From Bacteroidia bacterium (GTDB taxonomy: Bacteria > Bacteroidota > Bacteroidia > SpSt-205): a stretch of DNA of 64,000 nucleotides. Under the pieces are notes generated by a model that ran no database searches, was not told the DNA's origin, and saw only the letters and a list, made by a program, of their open reading frames with translations. Both the position numbers and the translations under genes were made by a program. The DNA lies in assembly GCA_025059535.1 (NCBI GenBank), contig JANXCX010000019.1:132363-196362 (forward strand), in the 5' to 3' direction. Positions 8,023-16,596 of the stretch are shown one piece after another. Every line of letters begins with the position of its first letter. The first letter of the stretch is position 1.

Positions 8023-8689
8023 ATCCCCGCCCCCCCTCACGGCTATGGTATGGGGCCTGGCATGGGCTCAATATAACCTTTACTACGACCTGCGCACCTT
8101 CAACTTAGGCCTCAACATAGGCTTCAATTACAATCAGGTCAAAATCCATTATACAAGCCTCCAATACAATCCCCCTTCCCCTAATGCCCCCGCTTTCGTA
8201 CGCATAGAGGGCATACCGGGCCTAAACTTGGGCCTAATCATAAATAAAAAACTCCATCGGTATTTTGACCTACGCAGCGTCGTAAGCGTCTCGCTCCAGC
8301 AGCGGAATATCTACTTTGAGCTAGCCGACACGGTCGTCAAACGCCGCTTGGAAGCGGCTTACCTCTACTTACCCCTTCTCCTCAAATATAAGTCCCAGTT
8401 CTACAAGGGCTACCGCGTGTATATCTTAGGAGGCGTGCAGCTGGGCCTTAACTTAGCCAGCGACAAGCGCGTCCGAGATAACCCCGAACTCATTCGCATG
8501 GAGCGTACAGACTTTCAGTGGATTGCTGGTGTAGGGATGGACTTCTACCTACCTAATGTCAAATTCTCGCCCGAACTCAGCTATTCGCTGGGCTTTCGGA
8601 ACGTGTACGATCCTACCGGCACGCGCTATGGGTATGTGATTCGCTCGCTCCATATGCAGACCATTTCGCTAAATTTCCAATTTGAATAA
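8015..8689 (+). CDS. porT: Type IX secretion system outer membrane protein PorT/SprT
   Basis: 224 residues. Signal sequence ending AWAQ, then an outer-membrane beta-barrel of about eight strands. The segments PGLNLGLIINKKLHRYFDLR, LYLPLLLKYKSQ and GVGMDFYLPNVKFSPELSYS correspond to conserved PorT stretches, and the position directly after ubiE supports the call. PorT/SprT is needed for type IX secretion and, in gliding species, motility. The ATG at 8015 overlaps ubiE by 8 bases; the n-region is short with a single lysine. Confidence 0.85.
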   Translation: MTKSPPPLTAMVWGLAWAQYNLYYDLRTFNLGLNIGFNYNQVKIHYTSLQYNPPSPNAPAFVRIEGIPGLNLGLIINKKLHRYFDLRSVVSVSLQQRNIYFELADTVVKRRLEAAYLYLPLLLKYKSQFYKGYRVYILGGVQLGLNLASDKRVRDNPELIRMERTDFQWIAGVGMDFYLPNVKFSPELSYSLGFRNVYDPTGTRYGYVIRSLHMQTISLNFQFE

Positions 8690-8690
8690 G

Positions 8691-8698
8691 TATTTTCG
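8691..8698 (+). promoter_or_regulatory. Near-match promoter element of the carbonic anhydrase gene
   Basis: TATTTTCG (7 of 8), 3 bases before the ATG at 8702, starting just after the porT stop. Confidence 0.4.
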
Positions 8699-8701
8699 GC
8701 G

Positions 8702-9226
8702 ATGGCTATCATCCGAGCGATACAGGGTAAGACACCCCAAATAGGTCCAGAGACCTTTTTGGCCGAGACGGCCGTTATTATTGGTGATGTTGTGCTGGGA
8801 AGCCAGTGTAGCGTATGGTACCACGCTGTGGTGCGCGGGGATGTGCATTACATTCGGGTCGGCGATCGTACGAATATCCAGGATGGCGCTATTCTTCACT
8901 GCACCTATCAGAAGGCCCCTTTGGAAATTGGCTCAGAGGTAACAATTGGGCATCGGGCAGTTGTGCATGGCTGTCGGATCGGTAATCGCGTGCTGATAGG
9001 TATGGGGGCTATAATTTTGGACCAGGCGGAGATACCCGATGAGGTGTTTATTGCGGCTGGGGCCTTGATACCCCCGGGGGCGCGCTTAGAATCAGGCTAC
9101 CTTTATGCGGGCATTCCGGCGCGCGCCGTACGCCCCCTTACCCCAGAAGAACGGGCCGATTTGAGGGGCTATGCCCACCGCTACATCTATTACAAGTCCT
9201 GGTACGAAGCGGCTTCCGTTACTTAG
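8702..9226 (+). CDS. Gamma-class carbonic anhydrase-like hexapeptide-repeat protein
   Basis: 174 residues forming a left-handed beta-helix of hexapeptide repeats ([49 protein letters not shown]). The three zinc-ligand histidines of the gamma carbonic anhydrase family are present: one in LHCTY and two in IGHRAVVHG. The family is trimeric; many members (YrdA/CaiE-like) have the zinc site but unproven carbonate activity, so the enzymatic role is likely but not certain. A promoter near-match precedes the ATG, and the ABC ATPase gene follows 14 bases after the stop. Confidence 0.9.
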   Translation: MAIIRAIQGKTPQIGPETFLAETAVIIGDVVLGSQCSVWYHAVVRGDVHYIRVGDRTNIQDGAILHCTYQKAPLEIGSEVTIGHRAVVHGCRIGNRVLIGMGAIILDQAEIPDEVFIAAGALIPPGARLESGYLYAGIPARAVRPLTPEERADLRGYAHRYIYYKSWYEAASVT

Positions 9227-9228
9227 CT

Positions 9229-9236
9229 TATCTTTG
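9229..9236 (+). promoter_or_regulatory. TAnnTTTG promoter element of the ABC ATPase gene
   Basis: TATCTTTG, 4 bases before the ATG at 9241. Confidence 0.7.
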
Positions 9237-9240
9237 GTCA

Positions 9241-11022
9241 ATGCTTGAGGTACGCCATCTCCATGTGGGTTTTAGCACGCGGGCAGGCTACACGCCAGCT
9301 GTGGAGGATGTAAGCTTTACTCTACCCCCCGGGAGAACCTTAGGGATTGTAGGGGAGTCGGGCTCAGGCAAAAGCGTAACCGCTCTCTCTATCTTGCGCC
9401 TTATTCCCTCGCCACCCGGCCAAATCCGTCAAGGGGAAATTCTCTTTGACTCGCCTTCTTTAGGGCGGGTAGATCTCCTGACTCTTTCCGAGAAGCAGAT
9501 GCGCCACCTGCGCGGGAATGAAATCGCCATGATCTTTCAAGAGCCTATGACCTCCCTCAATCCTGTTTTTACCTGCGGGGAGCAGGTGGTGGAGGCGATT
9601 CGCCTACATCAACGAGTCTCAGCTAAGGAGGCGTACGAACGTGCCTTGGCTCTTTTTGAGGAGGTCAAACTACCCAATCCAAAGCGCATTTATGAGGCCT
9701 ACCCGCATCAGCTCTCGGGCGGCCAAAAACAGCGGGTAATGATTGCAATGGCCATCAGCTGCGAGCCACGCCTTCTTATCGCCGATGAGCCTACCACCGC
9801 TTTAGATGTAACGGTTCAAAAGACTATTCTGGAGCTTCTTTTAGAGCTTCAGACGCGCCATGGCATGAGCCTGATTTTTATTTCCCATGATTTAGGCGTT
9901 ATTGGCGAGATATGCGACGAGGTTTTGGTGATGTATAAGGGTAAAGTGGTGGAACAGGGTGAGGTGCGGGCTATTTTTGCTCACCCCCGCGCGGCCTATA
10001 CGAAAGGGCTAATTGCCTGTCGGCCACCTTTGGATCGTCGCTTGCATCGTTTGCCTACGCTGGCGGACTTTCTGCGAGCCCCTGAGCGCCTCACCGTAGA
10101 AGAAGCCCTGAAGGCCGAAACCGTCTCAGAAGAGCAGTACCGCACCCGTCAAAAGCGGCTTGCGGCTCAAGCACCCCTGCTGGAGGTGGAAAATCTTCAA
10201 GTCCATTTTCCCGTTACGCGCGGCGTTTTTGGGCGAGTAGTAGATTACGTCAAAGCCGTAGATGGGGTAAGTTTCACCGTCTACCCTGGTGAGACAGTAG
10301 GCCTAGTGGGCGAATCCGGCTCGGGTAAAACTACCACGGGCCGCGCGATTCTACGCCTTATAGAACCGACAGGGGGGCGTGTAGTTTTTATGGACCAGGA
10401 GGTTACTGGCTTACCCTCTGAAGCCCTACGCCGCCTGCGCCGCTACATGCAGATTATCTTCCAAGACCCCTATAGCTCGCTAAACCCCCGCCTTACCGTA
10501 GGCACTATGCTTACGGAGCCCTTGCTTTTCCATAAAATCGTAGAAACTCCCGCCCAGGCCAAAGAAAAAGCCATAGAACTTTTAGAGAAAGTTGGCTTAG
10601 AGGCGGATCACTTCTACCGCTACCCTCATGAATTTTCGGGTGGGCAGCGCCAGCGGATCGCGATTGCGCGCGCCTTAGCGGTTCAGCCTAAGTTCATCAT
10701 TTGCGATGAGAGCGTCTCGGCCCTGGACGTCTCCGTGCAGGCCCAGGTACTCAACCTTCTCCTAGACCTTCAAGAGCAGTATGGCCTATCCTACCTTTTC
10801 ATTTCGCACGATTTGAGCGTAGTCAAATTTATGAGCGACCGCCTCCTCGTGCTCTATCAAGGCAAAGTAGTGGAGAGCGGCTATGCGGAGGATATTTACC
10901 GTGCGCCGCAGCATCCCTATACGCAGCGCCTCATTGAGGCGATTCCGAAAGGGCGTCTGCAGGATATAGAAGCAGCCCTGGCCCGCCGGCGCCACGCACG
11001 ACCAACAACCGCTACCTTCTGA
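9241..11022 (+). CDS. Fused dual ATP-binding subunit of a peptide/nickel-type ABC importer (YejF/GsiA-like)
   Basis: 593 residues made of two complete ABC ATPases of the Dpp/Opp class in one chain. First domain: Walker A GESGSGKS at 38-45, signature LSGGQKQR at 158-165, Walker B LLIADEP at 178-184. Second domain: Walker A at 357-364, signature FSGGQRQR at 465-472 and a C-terminal oligopeptide-transporter extension. Such fusions drive import of peptides or peptide-like compounds together with two permeases and a binding protein, none of which is nearby; the partners must be elsewhere. It has its own promoter element. Confidence 0.92.
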   Translation: MLEVRHLHVGFSTRAGYTPAVEDVSFTLPPGRTLGIVGESGSGKSVTALSILRLIPSPPGQIRQGEILFDSPSLGRVDLLTLSEKQMRHLRGNEIAMIFQEPMTSLNPVFTCGEQVVEAIRLHQRVSAKEAYERALALFEEVKLPNPKRIYEAYPHQLSGGQKQRVMIAMAISCEPRLLIADEPTTALDVTVQKTILELLLELQTRHGMSLIFISHDLGVIGEICDEVLVMYKGKVVEQGEVRAIFAHPRAAYTKGLIACRPPLDRRLHRLPTLADFLRAPERLTVEEALKAETVSEEQYRTRQKRLAAQAPLLEVENLQVHFPVTRGVFGRVVDYVKAVDGVSFTVYPGETVGLVGESGSGKTTTGRAILRLIEPTGGRVVFMDQEVTGLPSEALRRLRRYMQIIFQDPYSSLNPRLTVGTMLTEPLLFHKIVETPAQAKEKAIELLEKVGLEADHFYRYPHEFSGGQRQRIAIARALAVQPKFIICDESVSALDVSVQAQVLNLLLDLQEQYGLSYLFISHDLSVVKFMSDRLLVLYQGKVVESGYAEDIYRAPQHPYTQRLIEAIPKGRLQDIEAALARRRHARPTTATF

Positions 11023-11057
11023 GGCTTGAGACTAGGCGTAAGGACTGGATTGGGTCA

Positions 11058-11085
11058 AGGGGTGTAAAACCTATCCCTATTTTTT
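11058..11085 (+). terminator. Possible weak intrinsic terminator after the ABC ATPase gene
   Basis: An imperfect seven-pair stem (11058-11064 with 11072-11078, two G-U pairs, seven-base loop) is followed by TATTTTTT. It lies 36 bases after the stop in the only gap over 100 bases. The stem is weak. Confidence 0.35.
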
Positions 11086-11147
11086 CTCTACTTCGCCCGC
11101 AGCGTAGCCAGAAATCCATCTGGTCCTTCATCTCCTCACTTAATCGT

Positions 11148-11155
11148 TATCTTTG
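11148..11155 (+). promoter_or_regulatory. TAnnTTTG promoter element of the first TonB receptor gene
   Basis: TATCTTTG, 3 bases before the GTG at 11159. A longer frame beginning with TTG at 11153 would place the start inside the element, so the GTG is preferred. Confidence 0.65.
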
Positions 11156-11158
11156 TGT

Positions 11159-13999
11159 GTGCGGCTTACTTTTTATATTGGCCTTTTAGGGCTTAGCCCT
11201 CTCTTAGCCCAAGAGGAACGCATAGGAGGGGCAGTGGCTCCTAAGCTGAGTGAGACCCAGAAGCTCCGCCTAAGCGGCCGTGTCCTAGATGCTAAGACAG
11301 GCGAGCCCCTAGCGGGTGTAGAACTGCGCGTGAGAGCTACGGGTACCTTCTCGGATGAGCGGGGCATTTTTGCCCTTACCGTGGGGGAGCCAGATACCCT
11401 CACCGCCTTTCTTCTTGGCTATCGGCCCCTTAAAGTGCCCTTCCAAAAGTCCATAGAGGGCCTTCTCCTGCGCTTAGAAAGTATAGAGGCCGAAATGGAG
11501 GCCGTACCCATCATCGCCGAAGCGGATAAAGAGACAGAAGCTGGCCTTTTCCTTGAGCGGCTGCGCCAACTTGAAATCGGCGAGCTCTACTCCCAGGAGC
11601 TTATTATGAAGCGCAGCACAGACTTTTATGTACCAAATGTATTGCGGCGGCTGCCCGGTGTCTCCCTCCTCTCAGGCCGCTACGTTTCTATTCGCGGCAT
11701 GGGCGAAAGGTATAATGCCTTTGCCTTCTGGGCCGCTTATCCGGCCTGGCTGAGCTATGATGCCAGCTTTGGGGAATTAGACCAGCTTATTACCACGCTC
11801 TTGGGACGGGTAGAAGTGCGCAAATTCTGGACGCCTGAGCTCCTTGGCCATTTCGGCGGGGGTATGGTGGATTTCCAGCTGCCCAGCGCCTCTGGAAACG
11901 AGTTTCAAGTAGCCCTTACTACCGAAATAGACGCCCAAACGATTGGACGGCGTTTTCCCGCGTTTAGCCTGCCCCTGCGTAATCCCTTACCCGCTGGCTT
12001 TCCTAGTATTCAGGCGGTGTATGCTTCGGAAAATAACGGCCGTCCTTTACCCGAAAATTTTGTCTATGCGCGCCAGCTTCAGCGCTATACTGTCCCCGAT
12101 ACGCTGGGCTTTGCGCCCCCAGGCCCCCTACTTACCTTAGCCTTCAATAGACGCACGAACCGCTGGCGCCTAGCTCTGCGCGCGGCCTTCTCCCAACGCT
12201 ACCTATCCTCCAAAGTCCATATGCGCATCGGCGATTTCGTAGAACAGGACGGCCACTGGACCTATAATACCTATTTGGAAACGCCCCCTGGCCTTCCTGA
12301 CCGCCTCTACCACTTCCACCGTGGCGGGGGCCTGGCCTGGAATATTGGCTACCAGCTCTCCTCGGCCCATGCCCTTACCCTAGAAGGAATAGCCCTCAGT
12401 AATACCGCCCAGCGCCTAACTATAGAACAGTCCAGCTACATCAACCCCGAAATCAGCACCACAGAGAAGATCAACATTTACTATCCCACCTTTCATACGC
12501 AGTGGGCTTCTATGGTACTGGTGCGTCCTTCTTGGATTTACCAGGGCCGCCGCGGCTGGCATGCGCGCCTGCAACTAGGCGGTATTTTCCAGAATCATAT
12601 CATACCTCAAAATGGCGCTATGAACTATGCCCGCTATCCTGGGAGGGACTTCTATTCCTACGAGCATGAGCTCTACGGGCCTTCCGAGATATACGCCCAG
12701 GTATGGACCTCCCGTACTACAGCCTATCAGGGCTATATCCATCCCTTCGTAGAGAAACGGTGGGATATTGGGGAAAGCTGGCTTCAGGTGCGCGGTGGAG
12801 GATGGTTTTCGTACGAGGATCATCGCTTCCGAGGCCGGCAGCTGGGTTATATGACCGATACGCTCGGAGGCGGCCCAAATGTGTTAGACCCCTCCGTCTA
12901 TCATGTAGATAACATTCGGAATGTATATGCGCCGGAGCATATTAGGCCGGGGGGCTGGTATCTTATGGAGCGCACCACCGATTTTCATCGGCACGCCGGC
13001 CTTACTTACCTAGCGGCTGGGTATGGGTGGGTGCGCTTTGCCCAGGGGCTGCGATGGGAAGCCCTTTTGGGCGCCCGCTACGAATATTGGCAGCGGCGCC
13101 TGACGTACCAGCCTATTGCTTCTGATAGAGACACCCTTCTGAGGGAATACCGCGAAGGCCACCTTCTCCCCGCAGCCCTCTTCAAGTATGCTTGGACGGA
13201 ACGGCATGTACTGCGCGCCGGAGGAAGCCTCACCCTCCTGCGGCCACCCATCCCTACCCAGGTCCCCCTACCCTACTTTGATTACTTCTGGGTAATCTAC
13301 TGGAGCGGCGACCCGCGCGTAGGTAACGGCTGGTGCTACAACGCCGACCTGCGCTACGAGTGGCTCAAAGACAAGGATAACCTCATCGCTTTTGGCGTAT
13401 TCTACAAGCACTTGCGTCAGCTTCCAGAAATTTACTTGGAGCCTAGCAGCTATGGGTTAGTACTTCTTTATTCTACCCGACAACGGCGCTGGGGGGACGT
13501 GGCGGGGATAGAAGTGGAATTTCGCCGGGTGTGGTGGGAAAATGCCCACAACCGCCTTTGGAGCTACCTTACCTTTACGCTGAGCGAGAGTGGGGTAGAG
13601 CGCAGCGTATGGCGGAAGCTCGCTCGTCTGGAAGGGCGTCTACAGGGCCACTCTCCCCTCGTAGGGAACATGGGCATTCTGTATAACCACCGCCGTTTAG
13701 AAACGGCCCTCTTTCTCAATTACACCGCGGCACAGATTTGGGCAGTGGGCTTTGACCCTTATGTATATCCTCACCTTGTGGAAGAGGGGCGGCTAATTGG
13801 CGAATTTCAAATCTCCTATCAGCTTGGGAGGCGCTGGGAGATTCGGCTGGCGGTGTGGGATTTTATCAATCAACCCTATCAACGCACGCAGCGCCTGGGT
13901 AATGCTAATACGTTTCGCGCCGAGCGGGATGCTCGGCCACACTGGGAGCGCTGGGCCTATCGTGGCTACCTTACCCTGCGCTACCAGTTAAGAGGCTAA
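11159..13999 (+). CDS. TonB-dependent outer membrane receptor
   Basis: 946 residues from the GTG. Signal peptide ending LLAQ, then a carboxypeptidase-regulatory-like beta-sandwich (residues about 40-110, LSGRVLDAKTGEPLAGVEL), a plug domain containing VSIRGMGERYN, and a long C-terminal beta-barrel rich in aromatic residues that ends in a strand with a short basic tail (TLRYQLRG). It should import a large or scarce substrate with TonB-ExbBD energy. No SusD partner is adjacent, so the ligand cannot be inferred. It ends 6 bases from the convergent lipoprotein gene. Confidence 0.9.
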   Translation: MRLTFYIGLLGLSPLLAQEERIGGAVAPKLSETQKLRLSGRVLDAKTGEPLAGVELRVRATGTFSDERGIFALTVGEPDTLTAFLLGYRPLKVPFQKSIEGLLLRLESIEAEMEAVPIIAEADKETEAGLFLERLRQLEIGELYSQELIMKRSTDFYVPNVLRRLPGVSLLSGRYVSIRGMGERYNAFAFWAAYPAWLSYDASFGELDQLITTLLGRVEVRKFWTPELLGHFGGGMVDFQLPSASGNEFQVALTTEIDAQTIGRRFPAFSLPLRNPLPAGFPSIQAVYASENNGRPLPENFVYARQLQRYTVPDTLGFAPPGPLLTLAFNRRTNRWRLALRAAFSQRYLSSKVHMRIGDFVEQDGHWTYNTYLETPPGLPDRLYHFHRGGGLAWNIGYQLSSAHALTLEGIALSNTAQRLTIEQSSYINPEISTTEKINIYYPTFHTQWASMVLVRPSWIYQGRRGWHARLQLGGIFQNHIIPQNGAMNYARYPGRDFYSYEHELYGPSEIYAQVWTSRTTAYQGYIHPFVEKRWDIGESWLQVRGGGWFSYEDHRFRGRQLGYMTDTLGGGPNVLDPSVYHVDNIRNVYAPEHIRPGGWYLMERTTDFHRHAGLTYLAAGYGWVRFAQGLRWEALLGARYEYWQRRLTYQPIASDRDTLLREYREGHLLPAALFKYAWTERHVLRAGGSLTLLRPPIPTQVPLPYFDYFWVIYWSGDPRVGNGWCYNADLRYEWLKDKDNLIAFGVFYKHLRQLPEIYLEPSSYGLVLLYSTRQRRWGDVAGIEVEFRRVWWENAHNRLWSYLTFTLSESGVERSVWRKLARLEGRLQGHSPLVGNMGILYNHRRLETALFLNYTAAQIWAVGFDPYVYPHLVEEGRLIGEFQISYQLGRRWEIRLAVWDFINQPYQRTQRLGNANTFRAERDARPHWERWAYRGYLTLRYQLRG

Positions 14000-14005
14000 C
14001 TCTTA

Positions 14006-14461
14006 TTAGGGCACCCAACTTTCCTGAACTAAGGCCCCCCTCTCCCCCGTATATTCCCACGTAAGGATATTATCGGTAAGCTGGACAATCTGCCGACCTA
14101 GGCGAAAGGTGCCATCGTTATCGCGCACTTCTAAGAATTGGCCTTGATTGATGAGGCGCCACTTGCCGCTGTAGGTAGGCGAAGGGTCGGTAGGGTCCTC
14201 GGCGTCACAAGGGCTAGGGTTTTGGAGGGTAGTGGTGCCATCCTGACGGAAGGTCCAGCGGTCATCGGCCCGGCAGGAGGTTTGGATGGGTTCGCTCCTA
14301 CCTCCCACTAGGCGGCTCTGCAGGCGCCAAGTACGCGCGCTACCGCTTGTCAGCTTGGCCTCTAAGTCAGCGGATGAGCTAGAGTTGGGCTTTTCCGGCT
14401 GACAGGCTAGAGCCAGCATACTTACCCCTATGCCGACTGTCAGGCGCCATGAATGCCGCAT
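14006..14461 (-). CDS. Lipocalin-like lipoprotein
   Basis: 151 residues. A lipoprotein signal peptide with lipobox LALAC (Cys20) is followed by a Ser-rich linker and a small beta-rich domain with W-T/R strands (TWRLQSR, DRWTFRQDG, SGKWRL, NILTWEY) typical of short lipocalin-like proteins in Bacteroidota. Function is unknown. The frame extends upstream by 30 codons into the OstA-like gene, but the lipobox and a promoter near-match (TATATTTA, 9 bases upstream) support the ATG at 14461. Confidence 0.75.
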   Translation of the reverse strand: MRHSWRLTVGIGVSMLALACQPEKPNSSSSADLEAKLTSGSARTWRLQSRLVGGRSEPIQTSCRADDRWTFRQDGTTTLQNPSPCDAEDPTDPSPTYSGKWRLINQGQFLEVRDNDGTFRLGRQIVQLTDNILTWEYTGERGALVQESWVP

Positions 14462-14470
14462 AAGAATAAA

Positions 14471-14478
14471 TAAATATA
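14471..14478 (-). promoter_or_regulatory. Near-match promoter element of the lipocalin-like gene
   Basis: TATATTTA on the minus strand (7 of 8), 9 bases before the ATG at 14461. Confidence 0.4.
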
Positions 14479-14484
14479 GCGCGT

Positions 14485-15930
14485 TTAGGGCATAAGGAAA
14501 GGCCACTGGGGCTGCTCTGCCACACGCAACCAGCGACTTCCCCGAAGCCAAAGCGGCTTTTCTAACAAGGCATAAGAGATTGGATAAAAAGTGCCCTCTG
14601 GCTTACCCCAGAGCCGAAGATAGACAGGCTGCCCCGCTGAGTCCATTTGGGCCCATAGGCCTTCCGCCCGCACATAATGGCCCCCTTCCCAGCCCCTTTC
14701 CCCACGTTGGTAATATATAGCCTGAACCCGTGAATGAAAATACACCTGGGCCAGCGTGCCTTGGGGTCCCCAGTAGGCATAGCCTGAGTCCGCTTGTACC
14801 TGATGGAAAAAGTAGGTGAGGCTATCCCCCAGCAGAAGTACCCGAAGGTTTCCTCGGGCAAAGGCGGAGTCGGGGCGGCCCGCCCCAAAATGCACGCGTA
14901 GGTAGTCCGCCCATAACTGGAAACCGCTATCGGAAAGCCATACATTCCCGTAAAAATATCCCACCTTATGAAGGGTATCGTAGTGCAGGGTATCGCAGCG
15001 TAGAGCCAAGGGGGGATTCATAAGTTCTACTTTTCCAGCGGCGCGCAGCACGGTATCGGTATTCTGCAGAAGCTCAGCCTGAATAAAGGTGGGCTCTTGG
15101 GTTTTTTCAACCAGGAGGAGGGCAGCGTTAGTCTGTAAGCGCAGGGTATCGTGATGCCAGAAAGCCGTATCGGCCCAGGCATAGAAGCCATTTAGGCGAC
15201 TGCGGTAGTGAAGGCCGCAGAAGGCCCAGCCGGAATCCTTGGGTCCATTGTAAAAGAGGGCTTCAGCTTCCAGATACCGGCGGCCATTTCGATAGGTTAC
15301 CGAGTCACGTAGGAAGATTTCCTGCTTCTCCCGCTGCCACACGGCAAAAAGGCTCTGGAGCGTATCCTTACGCAGCGTATCCCAAGCCCGAAGGCCCCGC
15401 GGAAAAACCGCCTCATGGCGCGGCACGAAATAGACCAGCGTATCGGTCAAGGCTTGGCTACTGCCTCGCCGCAAAACCACTTGCTTAGCAAAAGTGGCTA
15501 CCTCTGTGGAAATATGGTAGGCGGCATAAGTGCTCTGGATCGTACCCGTAGTATCCTCAAGCACCCCGTTTTCGTAGTGCAGAACTTCCTGCTGGCGGTC
15601 GTAATAAAGAATGGGGGCAGAAAGCCGCGCCGAAGGGAAAGTAGCTACTACATCACCCTCATAGGTTAGGCGGTGGGTTTGGGGGTTATAAGAAAGCTTT
15701 TGGGCGGTTATGGTGCCGCTGGTGCCTATGAAGGTTTGCGTGCCGCCCTGGGCTACGAAGAGGCCATCAGGATAGAGAAAGGCTTCTTGGCAGACGAGGC
15801 GTAGCGTATCCTGCCGCAGCCACACATTGCCTTTGAGGTGGCGCACCTCCGCCGTGCCCCCCAGCGCATCTGCCCGCTCAATCGCCACCTGCAGGCGAGC
15901 CGCTTGAAGCAGTAACCATCCCCACCCCAT
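14485..15930 (-). CDS. OstA-like (LptA/LptD N-domain) lipopolysaccharide transport protein
   Basis: 481 residues. After a short hydrophobic N-terminus the whole chain consists of repeated OstA/LptA-type beta-strand units such as VRHLKGNVWLRQDTLRLVCQ, KLSYNPQTHRLTYEGDV and LRCDTLHYDTLHKVGYFYGN. This beta-jellyroll repeat forms the periplasmic bridge that carries lipopolysaccharide to the outer membrane. Length and internal repetition fit the OstA-like proteins of Bacteroidota. The frame can begin at a GTG at 15939, but the ATG at 15930, two bases after the stop of the DUF4159 gene, gives the better signal region. It is the third gene of a minus-strand operon. Confidence 0.8.
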   Translation of the reverse strand: MGWGWLLLQAARLQVAIERADALGGTAEVRHLKGNVWLRQDTLRLVCQEAFLYPDGLFVAQGGTQTFIGTSGTITAQKLSYNPQTHRLTYEGDVVATFPSARLSAPILYYDRQQEVLHYENGVLEDTTGTIQSTYAAYHISTEVATFAKQVVLRRGSSQALTDTLVYFVPRHEAVFPRGLRAWDTLRKDTLQSLFAVWQREKQEIFLRDSVTYRNGRRYLEAEALFYNGPKDSGWAFCGLHYRSRLNGFYAWADTAFWHHDTLRLQTNAALLLVEKTQEPTFIQAELLQNTDTVLRAAGKVELMNPPLALRCDTLHYDTLHKVGYFYGNVWLSDSGFQLWADYLRVHFGAGRPDSAFARGNLRVLLLGDSLTYFFHQVQADSGYAYWGPQGTLAQVYFHSRVQAIYYQRGERGWEGGHYVRAEGLWAQMDSAGQPVYLRLWGKPEGTFYPISYALLEKPLWLRGSRWLRVAEQPQWPFLMP

Positions 15931-15932
15931 CC

Positions 15933-16577
15933 CTACCACGGATGAGTAAGAACGTAACAGAGGATGTTAACGCCCATCCGAAAGGCTAGCTCCCGTACCT
16001 CGGGCGGGTCTTTGTGCACTTGAGGATCCTCCCAGCCATCGCCCAGATCCGCTTCATACGTCAGAAGCGCCACTAGCCGACCTTCATAAAATAGCCCGTA
16101 CAGCTCGGGCGCCTTATTGTCGTGCTCGTGAATTTTGGGAAGGCCATAGGGAAAGTCATAGTAGCAGTGAAAGATAGGGTGGTCGGCGGGTATAGGCTGT
16201 AAGTCCGCTTCGGGAAAAATCGTCCGCAGAGCCTGACGGGCATAAGTATGCATGCCATAATCATCGTCAAGGAGCAAAAAGCCTCCTTGGAGAAGGTAGC
16301 GGCGCAGATTGGCCGCTTCCTCGGGCGAAAATTCAATATTCCCATGCCCTGAGGCATACAGGAGGGCATATTCGTGAAGGTTAGGATTAGAAGGGCGCAC
16401 AACCTCTTCCTGCAGTTGAACAGGAATAGGGGCATGCGTTTGGACGTATTGAAGCAGATTCTTAAGGGAGGCTTTATTTCCATACCAGTCGCCTCCACCG
16501 CCGTAGTGAAGCTTGCCAATTTTCACTAAGGGACGACTTTGAGCCCACAGGAGGGCCAGGCAAAGAAGGGCACGCAT
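15933..16577 (-). CDS. Secreted DUF4159 protein
   Basis: 214 residues with a signal peptide ending LWAQ. The mature part begins KIGKLHYGGGGDWYGN and contains YASGHGNIEFSPEE, LLQGGFLLLDDDYG and DHPIFHCYYDFPYG, the hallmarks of DUF4159. The fold resembles a glutamine-amidotransferase-like Rossmann domain, but no function is established. A longer frame upstream to 16772 overlaps the preceding gene and lacks a signal peptide, so the ATG at 16577, 19 bases after the propeller gene, is taken. Its stop almost touches the OstA-like start, so the two are co-transcribed. Confidence 0.82.
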   Translation of the reverse strand: MRALLCLALLWAQSRPLVKIGKLHYGGGGDWYGNKASLKNLLQYVQTHAPIPVQLQEEVVRPSNPNLHEYALLYASGHGNIEFSPEEAANLRRYLLQGGFLLLDDDYGMHTYARQALRTIFPEADLQPIPADHPIFHCYYDFPYGLPKIHEHDNKAPELYGLFYEGRLVALLTYEADLGDGWEDPQVHKDPPEVRELAFRMGVNILCYVLTHPW

Positions 16578-16596
16578 GAGGTTAATTATAGTACCT

